Below, one piece after another: positions 38,917 through 48,160 of a stretch of 64,000 bases of DNA. Below the pieces are notes generated by a model. That model had not been told where the DNA came from. It ran no database searches and worked only from the letters and a program-made list of their open reading frames with translations. Origin of the DNA: SZUA-547 sp963669265 (GTDB lineage Bacteria; Pseudomonadota; Alphaproteobacteria; Rhodobacterales; Rhodobacteraceae); contig OY769916.1 in assembly GCA_963669265.1 (NCBI GenBank), positions 3,782,001 through 3,846,000 of the forward strand, in the 5' to 3' direction. The position numbers and the translations under genes were made by a program. The number at the start of each line of letters is the position of its first letter. Position 1 is the stretch's first letter.

Positions 38917-40008
38917 ATGACGATCACGGAACAACTTCGCTATTGGGGCGCCGGACTCTTGGTCCTGCTGCTCGGGCTCTGGCTGTTGTCGGAGACGCTG
39001 ACGCCGTTTCTGGCCGGCATGGCGGTGGCCTATTTCACCGATCCTCTGGCCGACCGGTTGGAGCGGATGGGCCTGTCGCGGGTCATGGCGACGGTGGTGA
39101 TCACCGCGATCTTCCTGCTGGTTTTGATCGGGTCCTTCGCGATCCTGCTGCCGCTCGCCATCGATCAGATCCGCCAGTTCGTCGAGGATGCGCCCGCGCT
39201 CGCCGCCCGGGTGCGCGACTTCGCCTCGATGATCGGAGAGCGCTATTTCCCCGATGGGACGGGCGGCGAGAACTCCTTCCTTCAGCAAGGCCTGCAATCG
39301 CTGGAGGAGAAGGCCCGCACGATGAGCGCGACGGTTCTGAAAGGCGCCTTGTCGGGCGGCCTGGCGGTGGTCGACTTTCTGGGGCTGGTGGTCATCACCC
39401 CGATCGTCGCCTTCTATCTGCTGCTCGACTGGGACAAGATGATTGCGGAAATCGACGGTTGGCTGCCGCGCCAGCACGCCGACACGCTGCGGCGGATCGC
39501 ACGGGATATCGACGGGGTTCTGGCCGGGTTTGTCCGGGGGCAACTCAGCGTCTGTCTGATCCTCGGTGGGTTCTACGCCGTCTGTCTGATGATTATCGGT
39601 CTGCAATTCGGTCTGTTGATCGGCCTAGTCGCCGGGCTGATCAGCTTTATCCCCTTTGTCGGGTCGATCTTCGGCGGCCTGCTCTCCGTCGGCGTGGCCG
39701 CCGTGCAATACTGGGATGATCCCATTTGGATCGCCGCCGTCGCGCTCGTCTTCGGCGTCGGACAGGCGATCGAGGGCAATGTGCTGACGCCGAAACTGGT
39801 GGGCGGAAGCGTCGGGCTGCATCCCGTCTGGCTGATGTTCGCCCTGGCGGCGTTCGGCTCTCTGATGGGGTTCGCAGGGCTGCTGATCGCGGTGCCGACG
39901 GCGGCGGTGATCGGCGTGCTCGGCCGGTTCGCGCTGGAGCGCTATTTCGAAAGCCGCCTCTATCAGGGGCCGCCACAGCGGCCGGTTGAAGGGGATATCG
40001 ACGTATGA
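38917..40008 (+). CDS. AI-2E family transporter (PerM/YdiK-type)
   Basis: A 363-residue protein with about eight hydrophobic segments and the family region GLISFIPFVGSIFGGLLSVG, followed by the EGNVLTPKLVGGSVGLHP motif. Members export small molecules or ions; few are characterised, and involvement of AI-2 cannot be concluded. Its stop overlaps the hdaA start as ATGA; perM-hdaA pairing is common in this group and points to co-expression. Confidence 0.88.
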   Translation: MTITEQLRYWGAGLLVLLLGLWLLSETLTPFLAGMAVAYFTDPLADRLERMGLSRVMATVVITAIFLLVLIGSFAILLPLAIDQIRQFVEDAPALAARVRDFASMIGERYFPDGTGGENSFLQQGLQSLEEKARTMSATVLKGALSGGLAVVDFLGLVVITPIVAFYLLLDWDKMIAEIDGWLPRQHADTLRRIARDIDGVLAGFVRGQLSVCLILGGFYAVCLMIIGLQFGLLIGLVAGLISFIPFVGSIFGGLLSVGVAAVQYWDDPIWIAAVALVFGVGQAIEGNVLTPKLVGGSVGLHPVWLMFALAAFGSLMGFAGLLIAVPTAAVIGVLGRFALERYFESRLYQGPPQRPVEGDIDV

Positions 40009-40733
40009 GCGCGGCGACGTCCCCGACCCGGCAGTTGCCGCTGGATTTGGGCCTCATGCGCCGAACGGCGATGGGGCGCGCCGATTTTCTGGTGTCGGGC
40101 GCCAATGAGACCGCTCTGGCGATGCTGGACGACTGGTCCTCGTGGCCCAACAGCCGATTGGCGCTGATCGGACCGGAGGGCGCGGGCAAGACCCATTTGA
40201 CCCATGTCTGGATTGCCGAAAGCGGCGCCGCGCGAGTCAACGCCGCCACGCTGACCGAGGCGGATGCCCCGCGGCTGGTCGCCGGGAAGACCGTCGCCAT
40301 TGAAGACGCCGATCGGTTGGCGGAGGACGCGCCCGACCGTTTGGCTGCCGAGCGCGCTCTCTTTCATCTTCTGAACCTCGCCGCGGCTGAGGGCGGCGTG
40401 GTGCTGCTGACCGGGCGCTTGGCGCCGGCGCGCTGGCCGATCGCAACGCCGGATCTCGCCTCTCGCCTGCAAGCGATCGCCGTGGCACGGATCGAGGGGC
40501 CTGACGATGCGCTGCTGGGCGCGGTTCTCGCCAGACAGTTTCGCAACCGGCAACTCAGGGTCAGCGAGACGCTGATCAAGTATCTGCTGCCGCGCATGGA
40601 GCGATCCTTCAAGGCGGCTGGCGACGTCGCCGAACGGCTGGATCGGGCGGGGCTGGCGGCGGGCCGTCCCGTGGGGCGCGCGCTGGCGGCCGAGGCGCTG
40701 GGCTGGACCGACCGTCGCGATGACGTCATATAA
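40005..40733 (+). CDS. hdaA: DnaA-related regulator of replication initiation (HdaA)
   Basis: A 242-residue DnaA-like protein. QLPLDL near the N-terminus is a clamp-binding motif, and GPEGAGKTHL is the Walker A-like loop; a small AAA+ domain and a helical end follow, without the DnaA DNA-binding domain. Homologues stimulate ATP hydrolysis by DnaA after replication begins. The AI-2E gene overlaps it by 4 bp and ppk follows after 121 bp. Confidence 0.88.
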   Translation: MSAATSPTRQLPLDLGLMRRTAMGRADFLVSGANETALAMLDDWSSWPNSRLALIGPEGAGKTHLTHVWIAESGAARVNAATLTEADAPRLVAGKTVAIEDADRLAEDAPDRLAAERALFHLLNLAAAEGGVVLLTGRLAPARWPIATPDLASRLQAIAVARIEGPDDALLGAVLARQFRNRQLRVSETLIKYLLPRMERSFKAAGDVAERLDRAGLAAGRPVGRALAAEALGWTDRRDDVI

Positions 40734-40854
40734 AGTGTGATAATATCACCCGGTTTGATTTGGCGTAATGCGCCGCCGCTCGCGATATGCACTGGCTCAG
40801 GGTGGCTTTCCGGCCAGATTCGCGGCCTAACGAAAAACGATAGAGAACCAGCCT

Positions 40855-43062
40855 ATGCGCGCAGACTTTCTGAACATCACCGAGCCCCTGATTGACCCGG
40901 CCCATGTCGCGACCATCGAAAAAGACTCGACGCAGCGCTTTTTCAATCGGGAGATTTCGTGGATCGCCTTCAACTGGCGGGTGTTGGAAGAGGCGCGAAA
41001 TCCACGTCAACCCTTATTGGAGCGGGTGCGCTTTCTATCGATCTCTGGCGACAATCTGGACGAATTCTACACAGTGCGCGTGGCCGGCCTGCGCGGTCTG
41101 ATCCGGTCGGGCGTGGAAACGCTCAGCGCGGACGGGCTGACGCCGCAGCAGCAATTGGACGAGATCAATGCCGACGCGCGCGCGCTTATGGCGGAGCAAC
41201 ATGCGACGCTTGGCGCGTTGTCGGACGAGCTGCGCAGCGAAGGCATCATCATGCTGGGTGAGGATGAGCTTTCGGACGACGACAAGGAGTGGCTTGAGCG
41301 GTATTTCATCGAGCAAGTCTTCGCAGTCCTGACCCCGCTCGCCATCGATCCGGCGCATCCATTCCCGTTTTTGCCCAATAAGGGCTTCGCCATCGCCCTG
41401 CAGCTCAGAAGCGTGGAGGGGGATGAAACCCTGGACGCGTTGCTGCCGGTGCCGGGGCAGTTGAAGCGGTTCGTGCGGCTGCCGACGCGGGTCGGGATCA
41501 GCGAGGGCGACGCGCCGACCCGATTCTTGCCGCTGGAGACGCTGCTGACGCTGTTTCTCGACCGGTTGTTCCCCGGATACGAGCTGAGCGGTCGCGCCGT
41601 CTTTCGGGTGCTGCGCGACAGCGATCTGGAGGTCGAGGAGGAGGCCGAAGATCTGGTGCGCGAGTTTGAGACCGCCCTGAAGCGCCGCCGCCGGGGCGAG
41701 GTGATCCGTCTGAAGATTTCCGCCGACGCGCCGGACTCGCTGAAGCGGCGCATCGCCGACGAGCTGCATGTCGCGCGGGAGGAGATGATCGAGGTCGACG
41801 GACTGGTCGGCATGGGTGATCTGGATGAGTTGATCGTCTCTCACCGGCCCGAGCTCTGCTGGACGCCCTATGCGCCGCGGATGCCGGAGCGGGTGCGCGA
41901 TCACAACGGGGATATCTTCGCCGCGATCCGGCAGAAGGACATGCTGCTGCACCACCCCTATGAATCCTTTGAGACCGTGGTCCGGTATCTGCAACAGGCC
42001 GCGCAGGACCCGAATGTGGTCGCGATCAAGCAAACGCTCTATCGCACCTCCAAGGAAAGCCCGATCGTCGCTGCGCTTTGCGAGGCCGCCGAAGAGGGCA
42101 AATCGGTCACCGCGCTGGTGGAGCTAAAGGCCCGGTTCGACGAGGCGGCGAATATCCGGCTCGCCCGCCAGTTGGAGCGTGCGGGCGTTCAGGTCGTCTA
42201 TGGCTTCATCGACTGGAAGACCCACGCCAAGGTCTCCACAGTTGTTCGGCGCGAGGGGGGCGGCCTGACCACCTACACCCATTACGGCACCGGCAACTAT
42301 CACCCGATCACCGCCAACATCTACACCGATCTCAGCCTGTTCACCTGCGACCCGGCGCTCGGCCGCGACGCCGCCAAGCTATTCAACTTCGTCACCGGTT
42401 ACGCGATGCCGCAGGGTATGGAGCATCTGGCGGTCAGCCCGATCACGCTGAAATCGACCATACTGGAGGGGCTGAAGAAAGAGGCCGAACACGCCAAGGC
42501 GGGCCGTCCGGCGCAGGTCTGGGTCAAGATGAACTCGGTGATCGAAGCGGAGGTGATCGACGCGCTCTATGAGGCCAGTCAGGCGGGCGTGCGCATCGAC
42601 ATGGTGATCCGCGGGATCTGCGGTGTCCGGCCGGGCGTGCCGGGGCTGTCGGAGAATATCCGCGTCAAATCCGTCGTCGGCCGGTTTCTGGAACATTCCC
42701 GCATCGTGTGTTTCGGCGGCGGCGAAGGGCTGCCTGGCCCGAAGGCGCGGGTCTACATTTCGTCGGCGGACTGGATGGGCCGGAACCTCAACCGGCGGGT
42801 CGAGACCATGGTGGAGATCGTGAACCAGACGGTGCGCTCGCAGATCATCGATCAGGTCATGGCGGCGAACCTGCGGGATGAGGCGCAAAGCTGGGTTCTT
42901 CAGCCCGACGGCGCCTTTATTCGGGCCGAGACGCCAGAGGGCGAAGAGGCGTTCAACTGCCACGACTTCTTCATGAAGCATCCGTCTCTCTCGGGGCGCG
43001 GACGGGCCGGGGCGGAGGACGCGCCGCGCCTAACCGAAATGCCGCCAAAGGCCGCCGAATAA
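40855..43062 (+). CDS. ppk: Polyphosphate kinase
   Basis: A 735-residue Ppk1 that makes polyphosphate from ATP at the membrane. The N domain starts with RFFNREISWIAFNWRVLEEA. The catalytic half has THYGTGNYHP with the phospho-histidine and RVYISSADWMGRNLNRR near the end. Length fits. In many relatives ppx follows directly; here two genes separate them. Confidence 0.97.
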   Translation: MRADFLNITEPLIDPAHVATIEKDSTQRFFNREISWIAFNWRVLEEARNPRQPLLERVRFLSISGDNLDEFYTVRVAGLRGLIRSGVETLSADGLTPQQQLDEINADARALMAEQHATLGALSDELRSEGIIMLGEDELSDDDKEWLERYFIEQVFAVLTPLAIDPAHPFPFLPNKGFAIALQLRSVEGDETLDALLPVPGQLKRFVRLPTRVGISEGDAPTRFLPLETLLTLFLDRLFPGYELSGRAVFRVLRDSDLEVEEEAEDLVREFETALKRRRRGEVIRLKISADAPDSLKRRIADELHVAREEMIEVDGLVGMGDLDELIVSHRPELCWTPYAPRMPERVRDHNGDIFAAIRQKDMLLHHPYESFETVVRYLQQAAQDPNVVAIKQTLYRTSKESPIVAALCEAAEEGKSVTALVELKARFDEAANIRLARQLERAGVQVVYGFIDWKTHAKVSTVVRREGGGLTTYTHYGTGNYHPITANIYTDLSLFTCDPALGRDAAKLFNFVTGYAMPQGMEHLAVSPITLKSTILEGLKKEAEHAKAGRPAQVWVKMNSVIEAEVIDALYEASQAGVRIDMVIRGICGVRPGVPGLSENIRVKSVVGRFLEHSRIVCFGGGEGLPGPKARVYISSADWMGRNLNRRVETMVEIVNQTVRSQIIDQVMAANLRDEAQSWVLQPDGAFIRAETPEGEEAFNCHDFFMKHPSLSGRGRAGAEDAPRLTEMPPKAAE

Positions 43063-43227
43063 CGCCTGATACTCGATCACAAGACGCAATATTGCCGAGC
43101 CGACGCGAGACGCGGCGGCTCGATTGCGCGGAGGGGCGAATGCGCGCAGGAATCGAACAAACCTTGTTTTCGCGATGAATCTTCGGAACGATCGGACCTG
43201 AACAGGGTCTCGGCAGGGAGGGGCGGG

Positions 43228-44289
43228 GTGTCCCACGCCGTCTTTGATCATCCGGAATTCGACGGCCATGAGCAGGTCGTTTTTGCGCATGACGCCGACA
43301 GCGGCCTGAGCGCGATCATCGCCGTGCATGACACGCATCTGGGCCCGTCGCTGGGCGGCTGCCGGATCTGGCCCTACGCCTCGGAAGCGCAGGCGGTCTG
43401 GGACGTGCTGCGCCTCTCTCGCGGCATGACTTACAAGGCGGCGCTGGCGGGATTGCCGCTGGGCGGCGGCAAATCAGTCGTGATCGCCGATCCGGAACAG
43501 GGCAAGTCGCCGCAGATGATGCGGGCGCTTGGCCGGGCCGTGGAGCGGTTGGGCGGCCGGTATATCGTCGCCGAAGACGTCGGCGCGACGGTGGCTGATA
43601 TGGATGAAATCTCGCGCGAGACGAACCACGTCACGGGCGCCTCGGCCAATGTGGGCGATCCCTCTCCCTGGACGGCCCGGGGCGTCTTTCTGGCGATGGA
43701 GTTGGCCGCCCGGCGCAGGCTGGGCGCGGAGGCGCTGGTGGGCGCACGGGTCGCGGTCAAAGGCGTTGGGGCGGTGGGGCGCCGGCTGTGCGAACATCTG
43801 CACGACGCCGGCGCGACGATCTATGCGGCGGATGTCGACACTCAGGCGCTGGGCCATGTCGTGGAGAAATTCGGCGCGCATCCCGTCGGGGTCGATGAGA
43901 TCGCAGCCATGGATGTCGAGGTGTTCGCGCCATGCGCGCTGGGCGCGGAGCTGAATGCGGAGAGCATCTCCCGTCTCAAGGCGCCGATCGTCTGCGGCGG
44001 CGCCAACAACCAGCTCGCCACGCCGGATGATGACGCGCGGCTGGCCGACGCGCATGTGCTCTATTGCCCGGACTACCTGGTCAACGCGGGCGGCCTGATC
44101 CTTGTCGCCAGCCCGGTTCTGGAGATGAGCCCCGCCGAGGCAGAGGCCAAGCTGACGGAAATTCCGGTGACCTTCGCGCGGGTCGTCGACCGGGCGGCGG
44201 AGCGCGGCGCGCCCACGGGTCAGATCGCGGATGAGATCGCGCGCGCGCGGTTTCGGCCGCAGGATCCGCCCTCTCGCCGCGCCGCGTAA
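43228..44289 (+). CDS. Leu/Phe/Val-type amino acid dehydrogenase
   Basis: A 353-residue member of the Glu/Leu/Phe/Val dehydrogenase family. The catalytic lysines are in GMTYKAALAGLPLGGGKSVV, and VKGVGAVGRRLCEHLHDAGA is the NAD(P)-binding glycine-rich loop. The length fits leucine dehydrogenase rather than hexameric glutamate dehydrogenase; the family oxidatively deaminates branched or aromatic amino acids. The start is GTG at 43228 with GGAGGGG upstream. The gene and the next one sit between ppk and ppx. Confidence 0.85.
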   Translation: MSHAVFDHPEFDGHEQVVFAHDADSGLSAIIAVHDTHLGPSLGGCRIWPYASEAQAVWDVLRLSRGMTYKAALAGLPLGGGKSVVIADPEQGKSPQMMRALGRAVERLGGRYIVAEDVGATVADMDEISRETNHVTGASANVGDPSPWTARGVFLAMELAARRRLGAEALVGARVAVKGVGAVGRRLCEHLHDAGATIYAADVDTQALGHVVEKFGAHPVGVDEIAAMDVEVFAPCALGAELNAESISRLKAPIVCGGANNQLATPDDDARLADAHVLYCPDYLVNAGGLILVASPVLEMSPAEAEAKLTEIPVTFARVVDRAAERGAPTGQIADEIARARFRPQDPPSRRAA

Positions 44290-44334
44290 TTCTGCGCGCT
44301 TGACCCCTGGCGCGGTTTGGGCGACACGAATTGC

Positions 44335-44727
44335 ATGTCTTGCTGGCTGGACATCAACCCGACGCCCCGGAACGGCGGGGACAGGGCCGCCCTTCGGGGA
44401 CGGCTGATGACGATCATCGCGGATGAGACGGGCGTCAGCCCCGTCCGTTTGACCGAGGATACGGCGCTGGCGGACGACCTTGGCGTCGCGGGCTATGACG
44501 GCGCTGATCTGCTGGACGCCATCGGGCGTGAATTTGGCATCGATCTCGCGGTCATCGACTGGGCGGAGTATTTCGGCGAGGAAGGACCCATGGATCCACT
44601 CGGCGCGATCTACAAAACTTATGACCGGTTGCCTGGCGGCGGAGCGATCAGCCGCACGCCCGCTCTGCGGATCGGAGACCTTCTGCGCACGGTCGAATGC
44701 GGGCGCTGGTGCGAGCCGCGTCACTAG
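44335..44727 (+). CDS. DUF1493/acyl-carrier-like protein
   Basis: A 130-residue protein if started at the ATG 44335. Its core reads IIADETGVSPVRLTEDT, ALADDLGVAGYDGADLLDAI and GREFGIDLAVIDW, which has the pattern of acyl-carrier-type four-helix proteins of the DUF1493 group. The attachment serine of a carrier protein (DSL) is replaced by GYDGADLL, so phosphopantetheine attachment is doubtful. An alternative ATG at 44407 would cut helix 1. No function can be given. It follows the dehydrogenase by 45 bp. Confidence 0.7.
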   Translation: MSCWLDINPTPRNGGDRAALRGRLMTIIADETGVSPVRLTEDTALADDLGVAGYDGADLLDAIGREFGIDLAVIDWAEYFGEEGPMDPLGAIYKTYDRLPGGGAISRTPALRIGDLLRTVECGRWCEPRH

Positions 44728-44841
44728 TCCCCAGACGGGCAGCCACGGCGCTTGCGCCTTAATCCACGCTCAGAAGCTTGACCTCGTTGTCGCCTGCGTG
44801 TCACCACTTTCCCGGACGTCATTGCTGTGGATGCTGATCGA

Positions 44842-46437
44842 ATGTGGGAAAGCAACGGGGCCGATCTGCCGGGATTCGGCGCATCCTTTGCGCGGCGCGC
44901 CCATCCGGGCGAGCGCATCGGCGTCGTCGATATCGGCTCGAACTCCGTGCGCCTCGTCATTTTTGAGGGCGCCACGCGCGCGCCCGCCTATTTCTACAAT
45001 GAGAAAGTTCTGTGCGGCCTCGGCAGCGGCCTGCAGGAGACAGGGCGACTGGACCCGGAGGGCAAGCTCCGCGCGCTGAGCGCCATGCGGCGCTTTGTGA
45101 TTCTGGCGGTCAGCATGCGCGTCGGCACGCTGGATGCGGTCGCGACCGCGGCGATGCGCGACGCCGAGGACGGGCCGGAGTTCAAAGCGGAGCTTGAGCG
45201 TGAGACCGGTCTGCCGATCCGTATCGCCAGCGGCGCCGACGAGGCGCGCCTCGCCGCGCAAGGCGTCGTTCTCGGCTCACCCTACGCCAATGGCGTCGTC
45301 GCGGATCTCGGCGGCGCGTCGTTGGAGTTCTGTCCGGTCGACGACGGGAAAATCGGCGTCGGCGCGACCACGGCGCTCGGCCCGCTTCGCCTGCTGAAAT
45401 CCGGCCTGTCAGGCAAGGCTCTGGACAAGCATATCGACCGCGTGCTGGACGATTGTCAGGTCGCGAAAGACGCGATTGGCCGGAAGCTCTATCTCGTCGG
45501 CGGATCCTGGCGCGCGCTGGCGCGCATTCACATGCGACGCACCGATTATCCCCTCAACGTCCTGCATGGCTACACCCTGACGCCGGAAGAGACGATTGAG
45601 ATCGCGGACTGGGCGGCCGAGCAGGAGCCGCCGACGCTGAAGGAGTTTACGGAAAGCTCCTCATCGCGGCTTGCGGTCACTCCGCTCAGCGCGCGCGTGC
45701 TGTCGAGGCTCGGGCGCATGATCCAGCCGTCCAAAGTATTTATCTCCTCTTTCGGATTGCGGGAGGGCGTGCTGTTCGAGAACTTGCCGACGCCCCTGTT
45801 GGCGCTCGATCCGCTGATCCACGCATGCGAGGTGATCGAGGAGCGCCGTTCCCGCTTTCCGGGCTTCGGCGCCGAGCTCTATGAATGGCTGCGCCCGATT
45901 CTCACCGACGAACCGCAAGAGGATCAGCGCTGCGCGCATGCGGCCTGCATTCTGGCGGATGCGGTCTGGCGCACCCATCCTGATTACCGGGCGCAGTCCT
46001 GCTTTGAACTGGTGACCCGCGGCAACCTGGCCGGGATCACCCATCAGGAGCGCATCTTTATTGGGGTCGCGCTGATGTATCGGTACAAGGGCGCCTCCGG
46101 CGCGTTGAAATCGATCGCGGCCTCCGATCTGCTGACGAAAGAGAAATTCAGCAAGGCCAAGGCGATCGGGCGCGCCATTCGTCTTGGCGCGATGCTGGCC
46201 GGCCCGACGCCGGAGGCGTTCCGGGGCAGCTCTCTGGAGCGCACCGACGACAATATCACCCTCCATCTCCCCGGTGATCGCCGGAACCTCGCCGGAGAGG
46301 TGTTGGACAAACGTCTGGGCGCGGTTGCGAACACGCTGGAGCTGGAGCCTGAGGTCAGGATCGATGAGAGTCAGGGCGACGCCTTCTGGCTCGCCGATCT
46401 GACGGCGAAGGGGGAGCCGGCCGACTCGCCGGCCTGA
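44842..46437 (+). CDS. ppx: Exopolyphosphatase (Ppx/GppA)
   Basis: A 531-residue protein with the actin-like fold: IGVVDIGSNSVRLVIFEG (phosphate 1), ATAAMRDAEDG and VADLGGASLEFCPVDDG. It cleaves phosphate from polyphosphate ends, opposing Ppk. The C-terminal region is HD-like helical. The ATG at 44842 is used; a GTG at 44827 is possible. The interval from ppk holds two other genes. Confidence 0.93.
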   Translation: MWESNGADLPGFGASFARRAHPGERIGVVDIGSNSVRLVIFEGATRAPAYFYNEKVLCGLGSGLQETGRLDPEGKLRALSAMRRFVILAVSMRVGTLDAVATAAMRDAEDGPEFKAELERETGLPIRIASGADEARLAAQGVVLGSPYANGVVADLGGASLEFCPVDDGKIGVGATTALGPLRLLKSGLSGKALDKHIDRVLDDCQVAKDAIGRKLYLVGGSWRALARIHMRRTDYPLNVLHGYTLTPEETIEIADWAAEQEPPTLKEFTESSSSRLAVTPLSARVLSRLGRMIQPSKVFISSFGLREGVLFENLPTPLLALDPLIHACEVIEERRSRFPGFGAELYEWLRPILTDEPQEDQRCAHAACILADAVWRTHPDYRAQSCFELVTRGNLAGITHQERIFIGVALMYRYKGASGALKSIAASDLLTKEKFSKAKAIGRAIRLGAMLAGPTPEAFRGSSLERTDDNITLHLPGDRRNLAGEVLDKRLGAVANTLELEPEVRIDESQGDAFWLADLTAKGEPADSPA

Positions 46438-46502
46438 TTCGACGCGCGTTGGCTTCGATCATGGATTTAGTCGCGCCTGGTAAAGGCCGCTCTGAAACGA
46501 AA

Positions 46503-46527
46503 AAACGGCCCGCAATGCGGACCGTTT
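46503..46527 (+). terminator. Hairpin after ppx
   Basis: AAACGG-x-CCGCA pairs with TGCGG-x-CCGTTT with one mismatch. The T-rich part lies within the right arm and a pyrimidine-rich stretch follows; it probably ends ppx transcription. Confidence 0.55.
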
Positions 46528-46534
46528 CTCTCCT

Positions 46535-46557
46535 CCCTAGACCTAGGGCATTTTTTT
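46535..46557 (+). terminator. Hairpin with T7 tail
   Basis: CCCTAG and CTAGGG form a short stem, then CA and seven Ts at 46551-46557. It is a probable second intrinsic terminator for ppx; the stem is short. Confidence 0.55.
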
Positions 46558-46607
46558 GATTGGAGCGGAACCTAGCTTCAAATCTCTGCTCTGTCGACAT
46601 TTTTTTG

Positions 46608-46633
46608 CCACCCGTTCGGGTGGGCGCCTTTTT
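46608..46633 (+). terminator. Hairpin with T5 tail before proS
   Basis: CCACCC, loop GTTC, GGGTGG form a 6-bp stem followed by GCGCC and five Ts. It could terminate a transcript from within this intergenic region or act as a backup for ppx. Confidence 0.5.
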
Positions 46634-46806
46634 GACATGAATTGTTCGCGATCCGGCGCGCCCACGCCGACTTGACGAACGGCGCTGTTGCGGTGCGACG
46701 CCGCTTCTCCTACACCGATCCATCCACGGAAGCGATGCGCGCGGAACATCTCTCGCGCCGCGCCCGCCGCCGCCGATGAACTGGTTTGACAAGGTCGAGT
46801 TTGACG

Positions 46807-48144
46807 ATGCGCCTAAGCCGATATTTTCTGCCCGTCCTGAAGGAGACGCCCGCCGAGGCGGAGATCGTCTCACACCAATTGATGCTGCGCGCCGGCATGG
46901 TCAAACAGCAATCGGCGGGCATCTATTCCTGGCTGCCGCTGGGCTGGCGGGTGCTCAACCGGATCGAAGAGATCGTCCGGGAAGAGCAGGAGCGCGCCGG
47001 ACACATCCCCGTGCTGATGCCGACGCTGCAATCGGCGGACCTCTGGCGAGAGAGCGGCCGCTATGACGCCTATGGTCCGCAGATGTTGCGGATCCGCGAC
47101 CGTCGCGACCGGGATCTTCTCTATGGTCCGACGAATGAGGAGATGATCACCGATATCTTCCGCGCCCATGTCAGTTCGTATCGCGACGTGCCGATGACCC
47201 TGTTTCATATCCAGTGGAAGTTCAGGGATGAGATTCGCCCTCGATTTGGCGTGATGCGCGGCCGCGAGTTCCTGATGAAGGACGGCTATTCGTTCGACCT
47301 CGACAAAGAAAGCGCGATCCACGCCTATAACCGTCACATGGTCAGCTATCTGCGCACATTCGAACGGATGGGCCTGAAAGCGGTGCCGATGAAGGCCGAC
47401 ACCGGCCCCATTGGCGGCGATCACAGCCACGAATTCCTGATCCTCGCGGAGACGGGCGAGTCGGAAGTGTTCCTGGATGAAGACGTCCTGGAGTTGTCGC
47501 TTGGCGATCGCGAGATCAACTGGGACGACCGGACGGCGATTCAAGGACTCGTCGATCAATGGACCTCGCCCTACGCCCGCACCGATGAGACCCATGAGCA
47601 GAACGTGTTCGAAGAGCGCGTGCCAGAGGGGCGGCGCGCCAACGCGCGCGGCATCGAAGTCGGCCACATTTTCTATTTCGGCACCAAGTATTCTGAGCCG
47701 ATGGGCGCGACTGTGGTCACGCCGGATGGCGGGCGCGTACCAGTGGAGATGGGCTCTTACGGCATCGGGGTCTCGCGCCTCGTGGGCGCGATTATCGAGG
47801 CCAGCCATGACGAGAACGGCATCATCTGGCCCGAAGCCGTCGCGCCGTTCCCGATGGGAATCGTCAATCTCAAACAGGGCGACGACCAGACCGACGCCGC
47901 CTGCGAGGCGCTTTATGGCGAACTGGCCAAAGCAGGCGTCGAGTGTCTCTATGATGACCGCGACGAACGCGCCGGCGCAAAATTCGCCACGATGGATCTG
48001 ATCGGCCTGCCTTGGCGGATCACCGTTGGTCCTCGCGGCCTGAAGAACGGCGTGGTGGAGCTGACCGAGCGCCGAACAGGCGCGCGCGAGGAACTGGCGC
48101 CAGAGGCCGCCGCCGCCAAGCTGATCGCGCGTTTCGGCGCCTGA
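46807..48144 (+). CDS. proS: Prolyl-tRNA synthetase, short form
   Basis: A 446-residue class II synthetase without the usual editing insertion of about 180 residues, the typical alphaproteobacterial form. Motifs are SAGIYSWLPLGWRVL, GPTNEEMITDIFR, QWKFRDEIRPRFGVMRGREF and MGSYGIGVSRLVGA. Without the editing domain, misacylated alanyl-tRNA-Pro must be cleared by a separate deacylase. The first ATG in the homologous part is 46807; an upstream TTG in frame is less likely. lolC follows 16 bp later. Confidence 0.95.
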   Translation: MRLSRYFLPVLKETPAEAEIVSHQLMLRAGMVKQQSAGIYSWLPLGWRVLNRIEEIVREEQERAGHIPVLMPTLQSADLWRESGRYDAYGPQMLRIRDRRDRDLLYGPTNEEMITDIFRAHVSSYRDVPMTLFHIQWKFRDEIRPRFGVMRGREFLMKDGYSFDLDKESAIHAYNRHMVSYLRTFERMGLKAVPMKADTGPIGGDHSHEFLILAETGESEVFLDEDVLELSLGDREINWDDRTAIQGLVDQWTSPYARTDETHEQNVFEERVPEGRRANARGIEVGHIFYFGTKYSEPMGATVVTPDGGRVPVEMGSYGIGVSRLVGAIIEASHDENGIIWPEAVAPFPMGIVNLKQGDDQTDAACEALYGELAKAGVECLYDDRDERAGAKFATMDLIGLPWRITVGPRGLKNGVVELTERRTGAREELAPEAAAAKLIARFGA

Positions 48145-48160
48145 GGACAGGGGACGCTCG

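Larger units (their letters stand above)
46438..46806. other. 369-bp region between ppx and proS with three hairpins
   Basis: No protein gene is supported. The left part holds three short inverted repeats and two identical CATTTTTTTG runs (46549-46558 and 46598-46607). The right part, from about 46630, is GC-rich and presumably holds the proS promoter; TTGACG near 46672 could be a -35 element. Confidence 0.5.

Noticed and set aside
46776..47066. Open frame overlapping the start of proS
   Set aside because: Different frame of proS; the ProS reading frame has full homology.
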